The notes under the pieces: model-generated
The model's database searches: none
Seen by the model: the letters and a program-made list of their open reading frames with translations, nothing else
Told to the model about the DNA's origin: nothing
Assembly (NCBI GenBank): GCA_963995525.1
Contig: OZ023211.1
Coordinates: 58,439,127-58,503,126 of the forward strand
Reading direction: 5' to 3'
DNA: 64,000 nucleotides
DNA from: Escarpia spicata
Taxonomy: Eukaryota; Annelida; Polychaeta; Sabellida; Siboglinidae
Shown here: positions 12,301 through 26,700 of the stretch, piece by piece
How the letters are laid out: each line of letters begins with the position of its first letter
Numbering within the stretch: position 1 is the first letter of the stretch
Translations under genes and position numbers: made by a program

Positions 12301-15300
12301 CTAAACACAACAACAACATCTATGACAACAACAACTATGGCAACTACAACACCTATGACAAGAACAACAACACTGACTTCAAAATGTGTTATTTTGAATT
12401 GAAAAAGAACTATCTTGAAGAATGTTCAGTAATCTAAAGAGTGGCTGAATTCCCCGTGTGGCAACTGACATCCTTCAAGTACCTGCTGCATCGTAATAAG
12501 AGACTTCCATAGTTCATACATCATGAAGAACCTCAGCTCAGAGGTGCAACAAACATGAACCATTAGGCATTGTATTGTGAAGAGGGATACACAAGAGTAA
12601 TTGGAACATGGGAGTGATGGGACCACCAATGATTTATTGTGGCAATGCAATTTCGAACAGATTTGTTTTTTATGGGAGGTAGCTATCGTTTATAATGATT
12701 CTACAGTAATTGGGAATTAATTCCAGATTTTAGGTGGATCTTCAGAGAAAGCATGCTTGCTGCTTGCCAATGCTAAGCTTATAGGAATAAATCATGTTGT
12801 GAGGCAGATGATTTAAGCTGCCTGGAAACATTGGAAAAATGCACAAGATTAGATAAATAGTTGTATCACCAGTCAGTATCTATGTGTGTTATATGATGTA
12901 TATGTGCTGTTATGTCAACATAGTGTCATGTCATGTTTCATGACATCAGTGTCGGTGTCACATGTCAATGTCTGTGTTACAATAACAGTGTTAGTGTCAC
13001 ATGTCAATGTCAAGATATCATTGTCAGTGTCAGGCCTACTTGTGTGTTCTTGGACTCCATCAATGTTAGGTCGCCGTCCTGTTTCCTGTCAATGTCTGTG
13101 TCATGACATCAGTGTCGGTGTCACATGTCAATGTCTGTGTCATGACATTACTGGCGGTGCCTACCTGTGTGTCCTTAGTCTCCACCAGTGTCACATAGCC
13201 ATCGAGTTGCCCCTTGAGAGCAGCCAGCTCCTGCGTGTTTGTCCTCTCACTGGTCTGGAGGGCTGCATTGTGCAGCTGAACACACCATATACAAACACGT
13301 GATACCATGCACAAGTACAGGCACAAATGCACGGTATCAGGCACAAACACACATGATACCAGGCACAAACACACATGGTACCAGGCACAAACACACACGA
13401 TACCAGGCACACACACACATGGTACCAGGCACAAACACACATTACCAGGCATAAACACACATGGTACCAGGCACAAACACATATGGTACCAGACACAAAC
13501 ACACATGGTACCAGGCACAAACACACATGATACCAGGCACAAACACACATGGTACCAGGCACAAACACACGTTACCAGGCATAAACACATATGGTACCAG
13601 ACACAAACACACATGATACCAGGCACAAACACACATGATACCAGGCACAAACACACACGATACCAGGCACAAACACACATGATATCAGGTACAAGCACAC
13701 ATGTTACCAGACACAAACACACGTTACCAGGCACAAACACACATGGTACCAGGCACAAACACACATGATACCAGGTACAAGCACACATGGTACCAGGCAC
13801 AAACACACATTACCAGGCATAAACACACATGGTACCAGGCACAAACACATATGGTACCAGACACAAACACACATGGTACCAGGCACAAACACACATGATA
13901 CCAGGCACAAACACACATGGTACCAGGCACAAACACACGTTACCAGGCATAAACACACATGATATCAGGTACAAGCACACATGGTACCAGGCACAAACAC
14001 ACATGATACCAGGCACAAACACACATGGTACCAGGCACAAACACACACGATACCAGGCACAAACACACACGATACCAGGCACAAACACACATGATACCAG
14101 ACACAAACACACATGTAGACAATTCATCATCAGTCTACTGTACATTAAAACGATGATATTTATTTCATCACCCTGCATCAACTGGGGGTGGTAATCATAA
14201 CCCAGCATTAATTGGGGGTGGTAATCATAACCCAGCATCAACTGGGGGTGGTAATCATAACCCAGCATCAACTGGGGGTGGTAATCATAACCCAGGATCA
14301 ACTGGGGGTGGTAATCATAACCCAGCATCAACTGGGGGTGGTAATCATAACCCAGCATTAACTGGGGGTGGTAATCATAACCCAGCATCAACTGGGGGTG
14401 GTAATAATAACCCAGCATCAACTGGGGGTGGTAATCATAACCCAGCATTAACTGGGGGTGGTAATCATAACCCAGCATCAACTGGGGGTGGTTATCATAA
14501 CCCAGCATCAACTGGGGGTGGTAATCATAACCCAGCACCCACTGGGGTACTTGGTCCCATTTTGCAGTCAGGTGTGTTGAATGTTTTATTTACAAATTTG
14601 AAAATTTTGCAGGAGCAATATTCAAATTGTGAACACTGTTTCACGCTTAATAAAGAAATGTTTCGGGAAAGTGTGCCTTCGATATCATTCTTCTAGTAGT
14701 AAGAAGATGATATTAAAGATGAGGAACAGATGTTGTTTGTTTAGAAGAGAAACCACACAATGGATCACTGCAGTAAGGACCCCTCATTTAAGGAACATCT
14801 GCATAAAGGGAACAACTGTGATGTCCTGATTCCAGCCTGCTTTTTGTTCTGAAGAAAATTGGGATATATTTAAAAGTTTGACCAAGTCCTAGCGGGTTCC
14901 TCACAGTGAATGTCCAATGTATACATATATAACATATAAACTGAACTGACACATTGGCGTACTTGCTTGAATCATTTTCAGAAAATAAACAAAAATATTT
15001 TAACAAAATTATACTGTACACAAATGATTGCCAAAACTTATGGAAATGGTGTCACTGATTAACAAAACAAAACCATGAAAGACATTATCAAGTATTCAAC
15101 CATTATCAGGTAATCTATCCTGCAAAATTTAATGTCCAGCATCTAATACTGTAAAACATACCGGATACAACACTTATCAACATGTTTCTTAGTTTAATTT
15201 TCTGCTACTGAATGCATAGTTGAAAACGGAAACATTTATACAGAGCACATATACAAAAACACTAATGAGTGAGAGAAGACTGCAGTGAAGGAGGACGAGG

Positions 15301-17630
15301 TGTACCTTGACAGTCTGTAGTTCACTGGTGAGTTTCTCTACCTCCTCACTGCTCATGTTTGACCTGCCCTCGAGTTGGCTCAACTGTAGGGCACAACACA
15401 CAAATGTAACATTATATTCACAGCTGCAGTGTTGTCTAATGTAACGATGTTTACATTTATCTTGTTTATTCATTTTTTGTACCTTCCGCCTAACTACATT
15501 AAAAAAATTTAACTTATTGATGTTTACAGTTATCTTGGTTAACTTATTTTATACTCAACCAAAATGTTACTTTAATTTTGTTAGTTCATTTAAATTCTAC
15601 TTTATGAATCTTGTGAAAATTGTAGCAACTGTATCTGACAGAAGCAGTTTTGTTCGTGTCATAACCAAATCAGAAACTTTCCAAGTACCTGGCTTACGAT
15701 ATGTTGCCATAGCAATGTAACATATCACATGTATATATACATATATATATATAAATAATATAATATATATATATATACATACATGACTCGTTACTTGCCG
15801 CTCCAAAAATCTACTAGGCCTACACTTATTTGACACAAGCCATGTCATTGTGGCAACTAATTTTCAGGAGAAATGTGTATCTAGCCACCAGACACTTGGT
15901 TAGTATGAACGGACACATCATTTTAAATAAATCATCGAAAATAACCCCATGTATGTATACCTTGTTGTCCAAAACACACAGGGCTTCTTCCAGTGACTCG
16001 TTCTCTTTGATGGCAACGAACAGCTTCTCTTCCAGCCGCGCCACGTTGGCTATAAACAACATTTAATTTCTTCAACGACATGTTCACATGCTGGGTCTAC
16101 AACTACTTCATTGCACGAGATCTGCTAGTTGTTGGGTATGTCACGACTGCATTTGTAAAATATGGAAATAGCCTTAAATTATTTTAAGATACATGTACTA
16201 CTAAACTATAATTTGATTATGGTACAATCTAGCTAACCTAGATATACACAAATGTATTTGAGTAGTCTTCAAAAATTATATGTGCATGTGTGCGCGATTG
16301 AGTGTGCACATGATTGACAAATTGTGTGTGTGTGATGAGTGCTTACATACATGCATGTGTGATCCACATACATATATATTTACCTTTTATAATTAAACAT
16401 AAACACTGTCCCTTATTCAAGCCACAATGTCACAGTCCACGCAACAATTCTGTGTTCTGGACACAACCTTTCATCTTAAAGAACACCTGTTAATATCTAG
16501 TATGTTTGACTACATCCTCTCAAATATGCTTTTAAAAGATCATTCTACTCACCCAGTGGATCTTTCTTTGGTTTCCTCAGCTGTCAAAACACAAGACAGA
16601 ATCACTAATATGATTAGTTTAATTAAATAAATAATAATTAAAGATTACAAGACACTAATACCAATTCATAACGGTAATACAAATTCGCAATAGTGACTAC
16701 AAAATAGCTCAACTCTACTAGTATCGCCATATCTAAATAACTGTGATGAGAACTTTAAAGGGGTTAAGCTCCTCGTAAAATATCATCTCGACTTAATTTT
16801 CAGTGTATCAAGGCTATGTAAAAAGGTCAAATGTGACATCATATATTTGTATGACAGTAACCATGGTAGCCAGATTATTCTTGGTTGGAACTGCTAATGT
16901 GGGTGATGGAAATTTAATTAAATATTTCCTTTTTTCTAACAAGTAGTATACTAAGAAGTGCAACAAAGTACTTCTGATAACAACACAAATTTCTAATATT
17001 ATATTTTTAATCAATAAACAAATACAAAAATAATATGGAATGACAGACAAGCGGATGGACAGACAGATAGACGGATGGACAGTCTGATAGATTGATGGAC
17101 AGACAGAGGAATAGAAAGACAGATTGACAGACAGATGGACAGATAAACGGATGGACAGACAGACGGATGGACAGTCTGATAGATTGATGGACAGACAGAG
17201 GAATAGAAAGACAGATGGACAGACAGACGGATGGATAGACAGATGGACAGAATGATGGTCAGACAGACAACAGATGGATATATAGACTGATGGATAGACA
17301 CTCAGACAAATAGACTGACAGACTGGTAGCAGACAGACAAATGGACAAAGAGAGAGAGGATGGACAGACAGACGGACGGACAGACAGGCAGATGGACAGA
17401 CGGACTGACGGACAGACAGACAGACAGCGAGTGACACCACTGACCATGGAGCAGCAGCGACTGATGGTGATGAAGGTGAGTGTTGTGATGACGGTGATGG
17501 CGACAAGCAAGGCCTTGGTCGGCGGCAGACCTGTAGGCTCATGCTCCAACACCTGCTGCACAGAGGCTGGTAGCTGCAACAGACAACACAAGCTCAGTCT
17601 CATGCACAATCACATTCCTTACAGCTGTGT

Positions 17631-17667
<37 letters not shown>

Positions 17668-17676
17668 TGTGTGTGG

Positions 17677-17770
<94 letters not shown>

Positions 17771-20700
17771 CTGTGTGTGTCCCCGTGAGTGGTGTGTTAG
17801 TGTAGTGTGTGTGTTTGGTGTTTGTTTACATGTGTACATGTTAGTATAAGATTGTATATGTGAGTGCGTGGTGTACACAAGCATATACACATATTATAAT
17901 GCCACCATCTTGAAAGAGCTTCTACTCCTGCTTCTTGAACTACACCTACAGTGTTATCACTGTTATCACAGAGGAGACAAGGATAAATGAGGGAACTTAC
18001 AATGTTGACGAGAGCTTCCAGAAGCGGCTCAAGAGCAGCAAGGACGCTCACAAAGACACTCATGAGCATCCATCCAGAATTCTCCTCCTGCGTAGTCGAG
18101 TCGACATCATGTTCCTCTGCCACCTGGATGCTCGGCTCGGTCGTCGCACCAAAGTCATCCACGGTTGGCGCCACTTCTTCATTGTCAGTGAGAGTCGGCA
18201 CTTGAGTGACAGTGTCTGGTGTCTCTGCACCAGAGAGGCTGGGTTCTGTTGTTGTCTCCGAAGCCTTGTCTTGTGGCGGTGACGGGTCAATCACAGGTTT
18301 GACGTCATTGTTGCTCTCCAGCTTCTCGTCAGGAGTCGGTGCCGGTGGCTCCACCATTGAAGCCTCGGTTTCGTTCTGCAGAGTCCCAGTGGCTGGATCC
18401 ATGGTGGATGTTGTGGTGTCAGAAGTGGGGGTTGGCTGGCTGTCTTCTGTTGATGACGCATCATTTGGTATTGAGTTATTGTTACTGTCAACCAATTCGT
18501 TATCCAGTGGTTTTGTTTCTTCTGTAGCTTCAACAGTCTTACCTTCCTCTTCTTTCAGCCTTTCTTCTGCCTTCATTTCCTCCTCTTTTTGTTCTACCTC
18601 CTTTTTCCTTTCCTCCTCCTCCTTCTTCATTTCCTCTGCCTTTCTTTCCTCCTCCTTCCGTGCTTCTTCCTTCTTTCTCTCCTCCTCCTTCATTTCCTCT
18701 GCCTTCCTTTCCTCCTCCTTCCGTGCTTCTTCTTTCTTTCTCTCCTCCTCCTTCTTCATTTCCTCTGCCTTTCTTTCCTCCTCCTTACGTGCTTCTTCCT
18801 TCTTTCTCTCCTCTTCCTTCTTCATTTCCTCTGCCTTCCTTTCCTCCTCCTTCCAGGCTTCTTCCTTCTGTCTCTCCTCCTCCTTTTTAATTTCCTCTGC
18901 CTTCCTTTCCTCCTCCTCCTTCCATGCTTCTTCCTTCTTTCTCTCCTCTGCCTTCCTTTCCTCCTCCTTCCGTGCTTCTTCCTTCTTCATTTCCTCTGCC
19001 TTCCTGTCCTCCTCCTTCCGTGCTTGTTCCTTCTTTCTCTCCTCTTCCTTCTTCATTTCCTCTGCCTTCCTGTCCTCCTCCTTCCGTGCTTCTTCCTCTT
19101 TCTGTTCCTTCTTCATGTCTTCCTCTTTCTTCCTTTCATTATCCTCTCCTGTCCCTGGTTCTTCTTGAGCAACAGGAACACCAGCTGATGGTGACAGACT
19201 TACAGGTGTCGGTTGCATCAAAGTTGACAAAGTCGCCGATGACATAATGACATCATCAGACGACGCTGATGACACTGGCAGCTTTGGTGTTGGTGTAGGT
19301 TCAATGCTACCAGCAGTCGATGTCATCTGGCTCGACTCGAGGATGGTATCCATAGCAACAGTTGCACTGGATGGCTCGACAGTTTCGTCGACCAAGGTGG
19401 TCCCTTCAACAACGAAGGTCTTCCTCGAATCAGCCCCGTTGATCGTGGTGACTTCGTCGAGTCCCACCGTTGTACTGCCAAGAATGTCTTCAGTTGCTGT
19501 ACCTTCATTCCCAGCCTTGTCTTTGTTTCTTTCTTCTTCCTCACTGACCACATCTTTAGCTTCATTACCCAAACCGTCAGTCTTCCCACCTTCTACACCT
19601 GTCGTTTCCTCTTCTCCACCTTCCCCTGTCTTGGCGTCTTCTGATGCTGTATTATCTGCAATATCAACAGTTTCATCAATATCCTCCTCCTCATCACCCT
19701 CATCTTCTTCTTCCTCGTATTCCTCCTCATCAAACTCATCTTGGTCCTCCTCCTCCTCAAGGTCACCTACAAGGTCATCTCCCCCTGGAGCATGATTCGC
19801 ACCTTCTACAATGTCACGTTCGTTGACACTGTCTTCTGTTGTTGAGCTGACTGTGGGGTCAGCCTCTAATGATTCATTCGACTGCTGCAAATCCACCGCA
19901 TCTGACGCCATACCCACTCCAGCGTGCATGCCTTCTCGTTCTGTTACCCCACCATCTTTACCCTGTCCATCCATTACAATGTCACCCCTTTCACCATTCT
20001 CCAAATGTCCTGCATACTCCTCTGGACTGTCATCCATCATCACAGCAGCGTCATCACCAGGCACGCGACCGTCTGGAACCTGTTCGTTCACGACGCCATC
20101 TACTCCATCTGGCCAATCAGATTCAACGGAGTCCTTCAGTGCGGGATGACTGCCGGGATTTTGATGCAGGTCAATAACCGGGGGGTCATGCAAAGCGGGT
20201 TCACTAGATGGCACTGCTGCATGCACAGATTCTTCTGCAATATCGACAACATGCTCCTTCAGAAACGCATTCTCACTATCTGGGTCAGGAATTTGTGCTG
20301 AAACACCCCCAATAACCTTCCCAAAGGGCAATAAGATGGGATCAAGATATTTCCAAAGGTCATCAAAATCGTCATCTTTCTCATCGGGTATTTCAGGCAA
20401 GCCATTCTGATTAGCGTCGTCATGCATATGATGGGTGTATAAGGGCATGTCACCCTTTCTGGGGTCGAGGGGTTCTAGAGGAGTGGGTGGGTCCTCAACA
20501 TAGGCATGCACGTCTGAATTAGGTCTGGCGTCTGTAGTGGCAGGGTTATCGTTAGTAGCAACCTGCGAAAGAAGACCATTAGTCACATGCTCATAATATA
20601 TGACATTGTCATGCAAGGGTACATTAGACACACCAGCGGAATTAGTACCACCAAACTCAGTGCTGCCATCTGCTGGAAGCGACGGGGTTACATCCACTTG

Positions 20701-23700
20701 TTCAGTGAGGTCAATGACCTCTACAGGCGGGAACACTTCCAAGTCGGCATATGTTGACTCGAGCAACCTGTTCAACTCTGGAAGGAAAACACGTCTGTAT
20801 AATCAGTTATATGACATGTTATTATACATGTAATACATTATAAATTTATCCATCACATTTACCACACATTTGGAATATTTATTACATTTAATTTTTATTA
20901 TATTAAATCCACTCACATTTGATAATAATTGTATGGTGCGCATAATCTGACATTACCACACTGAGGATTACACTAGCGAAGCAGACTATTGGCCATCCAA
21001 GGAAATATGATACAATTACGGGAACGTTTCTAGACACTGACAGGTTTTATTCAAGAATACAAATAAACAAACTAATCTAAGAGAAACATAACTTAATATT
21101 TGCACACTTAGTATAAAAGTATGAAGTTTTGAAGTAGTAAATTATTGTCCTTGTCAGTACATGTAGGAATGTTAGACTAGCATGCCACTGAAATACAACT
21201 CCAGCTTTCCAATCCATTGACACTAGCTACTAGCATCTAATGACATGTACTAATTACACCATGCAGGTAAAATCTTGGAGAACACACGTTTTCTTTTGTA
21301 AAACCAACTGAACCTAAAGCAGGGTTGAAAGTCAAGTAAATCAAGTTATAGAACTCAGGGAAACAACTGTTAATGTGATGTAACTGTGCGTATAGCAACA
21401 TCACCACATGCGGGCGGCCATCGTGCAATCTACAAACCAACAAAGTTTAAATATATTAATAACAACTACATGAACAGAACTTGAAAAGCATGCTCTATGT
21501 TTTCGTGAACACACACACACACACACACACGCACATACGCACACTAAATGTATGACAACATTCATACAAACATATCCACACAACCACAATAACATCACAA
21601 GTTCTCGTGCCGACAGTTAGTGCTGAATACTCCCTCAACTAAATCTACCACAGTACATCAACTAAGAAGCCTACTTCAAGGCAAGCCACCTACAATCGAC
21701 GACAAACACCTTACCATCAATCTCATTATTGTCACCCGTAGTTGGTATATGCTGGTTCAGGAAACCCGACTGCACCTTCAAAAATTTCTCCCTTCGCTTT
21801 CTAAACCTCTCCTGAATAATGTCACCTGCATCACAGAAAATCTGAACTTGAACAAATTTGTCCTAGCTAAGCTCCTGCACACCACGTGCACTCAAACTGA
21901 TGAATGTTTTCCTCGTTTTCAGGTTGACAGAAAGTCGACATGAGCAACAAAAAGAAGCAAGAGTCGGTCCAATGAATTCTCCAAAATACTGTTCCCAAAC
22001 AATCTGGAAGGCGGTTTTTAATTATGACGGCTGGTTTATGTTATGTTTGTTTCATATTTTAGACCATCACCAAAAAGACCAAGTTTAACAGCTTTCTAAA
22101 AAAAATATTCCATACATTTTGCAGATTTCCATTCCATAACAACCATTTCGTAATTGCAATCAATCTAACTCAGCTTGCAGAAATGTATTATTTTGTATGT
22201 TTATTTATATTAATAAATTCTAAAGAATGTTGCCATATGTCACCTACCAGTAACTTTCTCTGCAGGTATTCCAGCATCCTTTGTATCTTTATCGACTGTC
22301 TTTTCTTCATTCACCTTCTCTCCCTCTTTGGGTGCTTCTTGCGAGTCTGTCCCTTCTTTGCCCCCCGTCTCCCCAGAACCGAACAAGTTTCCTAAAATAG
22401 CCATTTCCAAGGTTACAACCTAACCAGTCGACATCTACTATACATGCGAATCAGTTGACACATCCAGTATGTCACTGTTTGCCAATGTCACAACCATAAT
22501 TATACCCACGACTTGCGTCAAGTTTTGCTTACCAAAAATGTTTACATATTATGTTACTATGTTGCATTTTTTATTTAAAATACAAAATGAATATGCACTA
22601 TTTTAAAGTGTCACATAAAAATACAGCCATGTATGTTTTACGAAATAAAATATGCTCTACTAATTTATAAGAAAATGTTAAATTAACAATATATGCTGTA
22701 ATTATGAGCCTGCAGTGTACAAAATGTGAGAATCTGTAGAAATGATTGCATTAACTAATGAACAAGCAGGCAATGTTAGGTTGCGGTAGTGGAGGTCCCA
22801 CCTGTGCATATTCAAACAGGTAAAATACTTCAAATACAAGTTTCTGTAGTTGGCATGTATTCAATTAAAAACATTAAATATGGAAAATAAATATAATACA
22901 AATATATAAGTCAAATATAACTATGCAAAATCAACATATTTAAATACAGATTTGTATTTAACCACAAACAGAAGTTGTCGATGCCCGCCCCCCAATCAAA
23001 ACACCCCAGCGAGATGACACTAGATCTAGTTAGCAACAAAACAATCTACGTGATCAGGGTTAACAAGCTAAGACTACTGACCCAATGCTGAGAAGAAGCC
23101 TCCCTCGGCCTCGTCACCTGTGCAAGGGAGCAGCGTGTGAGTTAGGTGAGGTTAAACAACTCTACTGACAGCAGGCTTCTTAACAAATGCATCCGTTTGC
23201 GCATTTGAATGCCAAGTGTTTGTGTGTGCTTTCAAATGCAGCCGTGATATTTTCAGTGCATTAGCAATTGTGCATGCATGTCATAAACATTGCATTTGTA
23301 TGTGACCCAAAACATTTTATTTTTCAAAGGCCCAATGAAATCCATTTCAAATGCAAATGTATTGTTTCAATTGATTTATTACTGCTAAATTCTGCATGTT
23401 CTATATTACAGATTCACTTGAATGATACTACCGGTACTCAATTGTTTGATTCTTATTAAGAATATTTAATCTATGTTTACAAATTAAATATAACAACAGA
23501 ACATCTGATATTAACTCAAATACACTAACATTTACAAATAAATAATGAATTTGTATGGATCACAAAAATACTTGCATGTGATCATGAAAAATCAAAACAC
23601 TTGCATTCAAATGCTGTGACGTGCAGTTGTTAACGAGCCTGACCAGTATTTTACCAGTGAGCACGCAATACATCAAAATCAGTGCAAATTCACCACTAGA

Positions 23701-26700
23701 ATCCTCTACTCTATTGAAGTACTCAAGTATTAAAAAACTGCCAAATAAAGAATCACACACCATCTGTAAAGATTTTCAGTTATTCAATTATTTCAAAGAA
23801 TGAAAACAGACTTTACAGACAGCCTATTTGTCATTGTTATAAATCAGAAGAAAGTTCATGGACAGTTTAGCTGACTTTCAGTCTTTGACTAATCAATATT
23901 AAACAAGAAATTATATTTAAAAATAGTACCATATTGTCCATACTTTTGAAAAATAACTAAGTGCGCAAACAGTTGGCAAGGTTGACAGACAATTTTTTTG
24001 TTCAACATATACACTGAACAAATCCTAGACACATAAGTCCAGATGGTAGATGATAATCAATAATTGGGCAATTCCATGTGTCCTGCAGGACATGCAGAGG
24101 TTAACTTTTTATATTTAGAACACACAACCCAGCAAACACCAGCTGTGATGTAACTAACAGAGAGTCCTCCCATATGATATATTGTCCTATTACCAACTGG
24201 GCTTAGTAAATTGTTGTGAAGACTTAATTAGTAAAATAGTGGTGTTGATGATGAAAACATTCTTGAAACTTATTTTAATAGTTAGTGATCTTAACAAGTT
24301 GTCAGAAGTTGTTTCATTAAAATACAAGCTTTTTACTGTGTTGACAAAATGTTGTATCTGAAAAGAAAGTGTCGAATGGGACAATTTTCAAATATCAATT
24401 AAATATAATCTAATAAAAAATATTTTGTGACTAATTTATGTTATTACTTATAGCCTGAATTTAGAGATTTTGAAGTAAACAATTTTTGCATGAACAATAA
24501 CAATATTATGAAAACTTTCAGCCTTGTGAGTGTCATACGGGACATGGCACTAAATTAATTAACAATTTAACATAGTTCACATCCATACTATTAAAGTAAA
24601 TTTGTAAAATGTTGTATGCACATTGGATATACCCCTAATGAGTTGACTTATAGCATTTAGCAAAAAAGGTCATTTTTATTAAAAAAAATGAGTTAATAAA
24701 AGTCAGATTCAGAAAATGTCTGAAAAAATGTTAATCTATTTTTCTTCAAAATTTTCCAAAAAAACCATGTCATTTTTTATATATAAAATTTCCCAATCAC
24801 TTAATGGGGTGGTCACAGGTTGCGGTGACCGGTGGCATAATCGACCCCACTTTTAAGGTTTATCCTCAGTTATATATAGTGTAATGCGTCAACAGATAGT
24901 GTTGGTTTTAGATTTGGTGTGGTTGACTGGTGTGATTGGCTAGTATTATACTGTGCAGTAGATCTATAGTGATTGTAACAGTAATGACATTGTTTGATAT
25001 ATGATATTATGTATACCAATACTACTTGTGTGAAATGTGCCGAACTGTGGGCTCTGTCAACCTGAGGTACAGGAGACTAGTATGGGTTCACTCACAGGCC
25101 TGGTCTTGGGATGTAGAACCCACATTTCTCTCTTATCACGTTAATAAATAAACGTAATTCATTTGACCTTTTTTCATCACTATATTGGACTTTGTGTTGT
25201 TGCTTGCATAAAGACACTTTCAAGACAAACAGTGTCAAACATGAATTTGTTGCCGTGATAAGGCGTGCTTTGCCGTAAACATAGGTTCCAAATGCCAAAT
25301 GGTGCCAATGTGATCAGTTAGTGGTGCAAACTGCCAGAAAATGGTAAAATGTTAGTGAGTGTAGCAAAAACATGAAAAATGCTAAAACCCATAAAGACAT
25401 GCTTCTAATAAGCTCCACACAAGCAAGTACTTACCCTTCTCTTCCGTACCCTCCTGCTTCTCCTCAGCCTCTGTCTCCTCTTTCCTCACTTCCTGGTCTT
25501 GGGATCCTGCTGCCTCATCTTTCCCTGCCTCCGTAGCATTGATATCCTCATCATCCTGCTCTTCTTCGGTCTCCTCATCTTCACCATCCATGTCAGTTTC
25601 ATCTGTCGTAGCAGCAGTCTTCTCTTCTGTCTTGTCTCGGTGTTCACCTGTATCCTTGACACCAGCTTCTGCATCTTGTTTCTGTTTCTCTTGTTCCTGC
25701 TGCAGAGGCTGATGTTGTTGTTCCTGTTGTGGCTGCTTCTCTTCCTGTGGTGGAGGTTGCTGCTGTTGTTGTTGCTGTTGTTGTTCCTGTGGTGGTGGCT
25801 GCTGTTGTTGTTCATGTGGTGGTGGCTGCTGTTGTTGTTCCTGTTGTGGTGGCTGCTGTTGTTGTTCCTGTTGTGGCTGCTTATGTTCCTGTTGTGGCTG
25901 CTTATGTTCCTGTGGTGGAGGTTGCTGCTGTTGTTGCTGCTGCAGTTGTTGTTCCTGTGGTGGTGGCTGTTGTGGTTGCTTCTGTTCCTGTTGTGGAGGT
26001 TGCTGCTGTTGTTGCTGCTGCTGTTGTTTTTGCCTCTCTATGTCCACCTGAAGATCAGTGTAGAAGATGAATATTCAAGACAGAAAGGTAAATCAATGTT
26101 CTGTACTATGTCAATGCTCTATAATGTGCCAATGTTCTGTAATGTGTCAATGTTCTGTAATGATTCAAAGTTATGTAATGTGCCAATGTTCTGTACTGTG
26201 TCAATGTTCTGTACTTTGTCAATGTTCTGTACTAATGTTCTGTAAGTTGTTCATTTTCTGTACTATGACAATGTTCTGTACTGTATCTATGTTCTGTACT
26301 ATGTCAATGTACTGTACTGTGTCAATGTTCTGTATTGTGTCAATGTTCCGTACTGTGTCAATGACTCAATGTTCTGTTCTGTGTCAATGACTCAATGTTC
26401 CGTAATGTGTCAATGTTCCGTAATGCGTCAATGTTTTGTATTGTGTCAATGTTTTGTATTGCGTCAATGTTTTGTATTGCGTCAATGTTCTATACTGTGT
26501 CAATGTTCTACACTGTGTCAATGTTTTGTATTGTGTCAATGTTTTGTATTGTGTCAATGTTTTGTATTGTGTCAATGTTTTGTATTGCGTCAATGTTCTA
26601 TACTGTGTCAATGTTCTATACTGTGTCAATGTTCTATACTGTGTCAATGTTCTACACTGTGTCAATGTTTTGTATTGCTTAAACCAATGTTCTGTATTGC

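Noticed and set aside
13066..14538. Cys/Val-rich ORFs (CLCLVPCVFVPG units) on the minus strand
   Set aside because: Produced by the 22-bp CA-rich array and the 30-bp array, with the TANGO1 exon 12 frame running into intron.
18206..20149. Plus-strand Ser/Phe-rich ORFs opposite TANGO1 exon 7
   Set aside because: Antisense shadows of the K/E and acidic codons; TANGO1 has domain and phase support.
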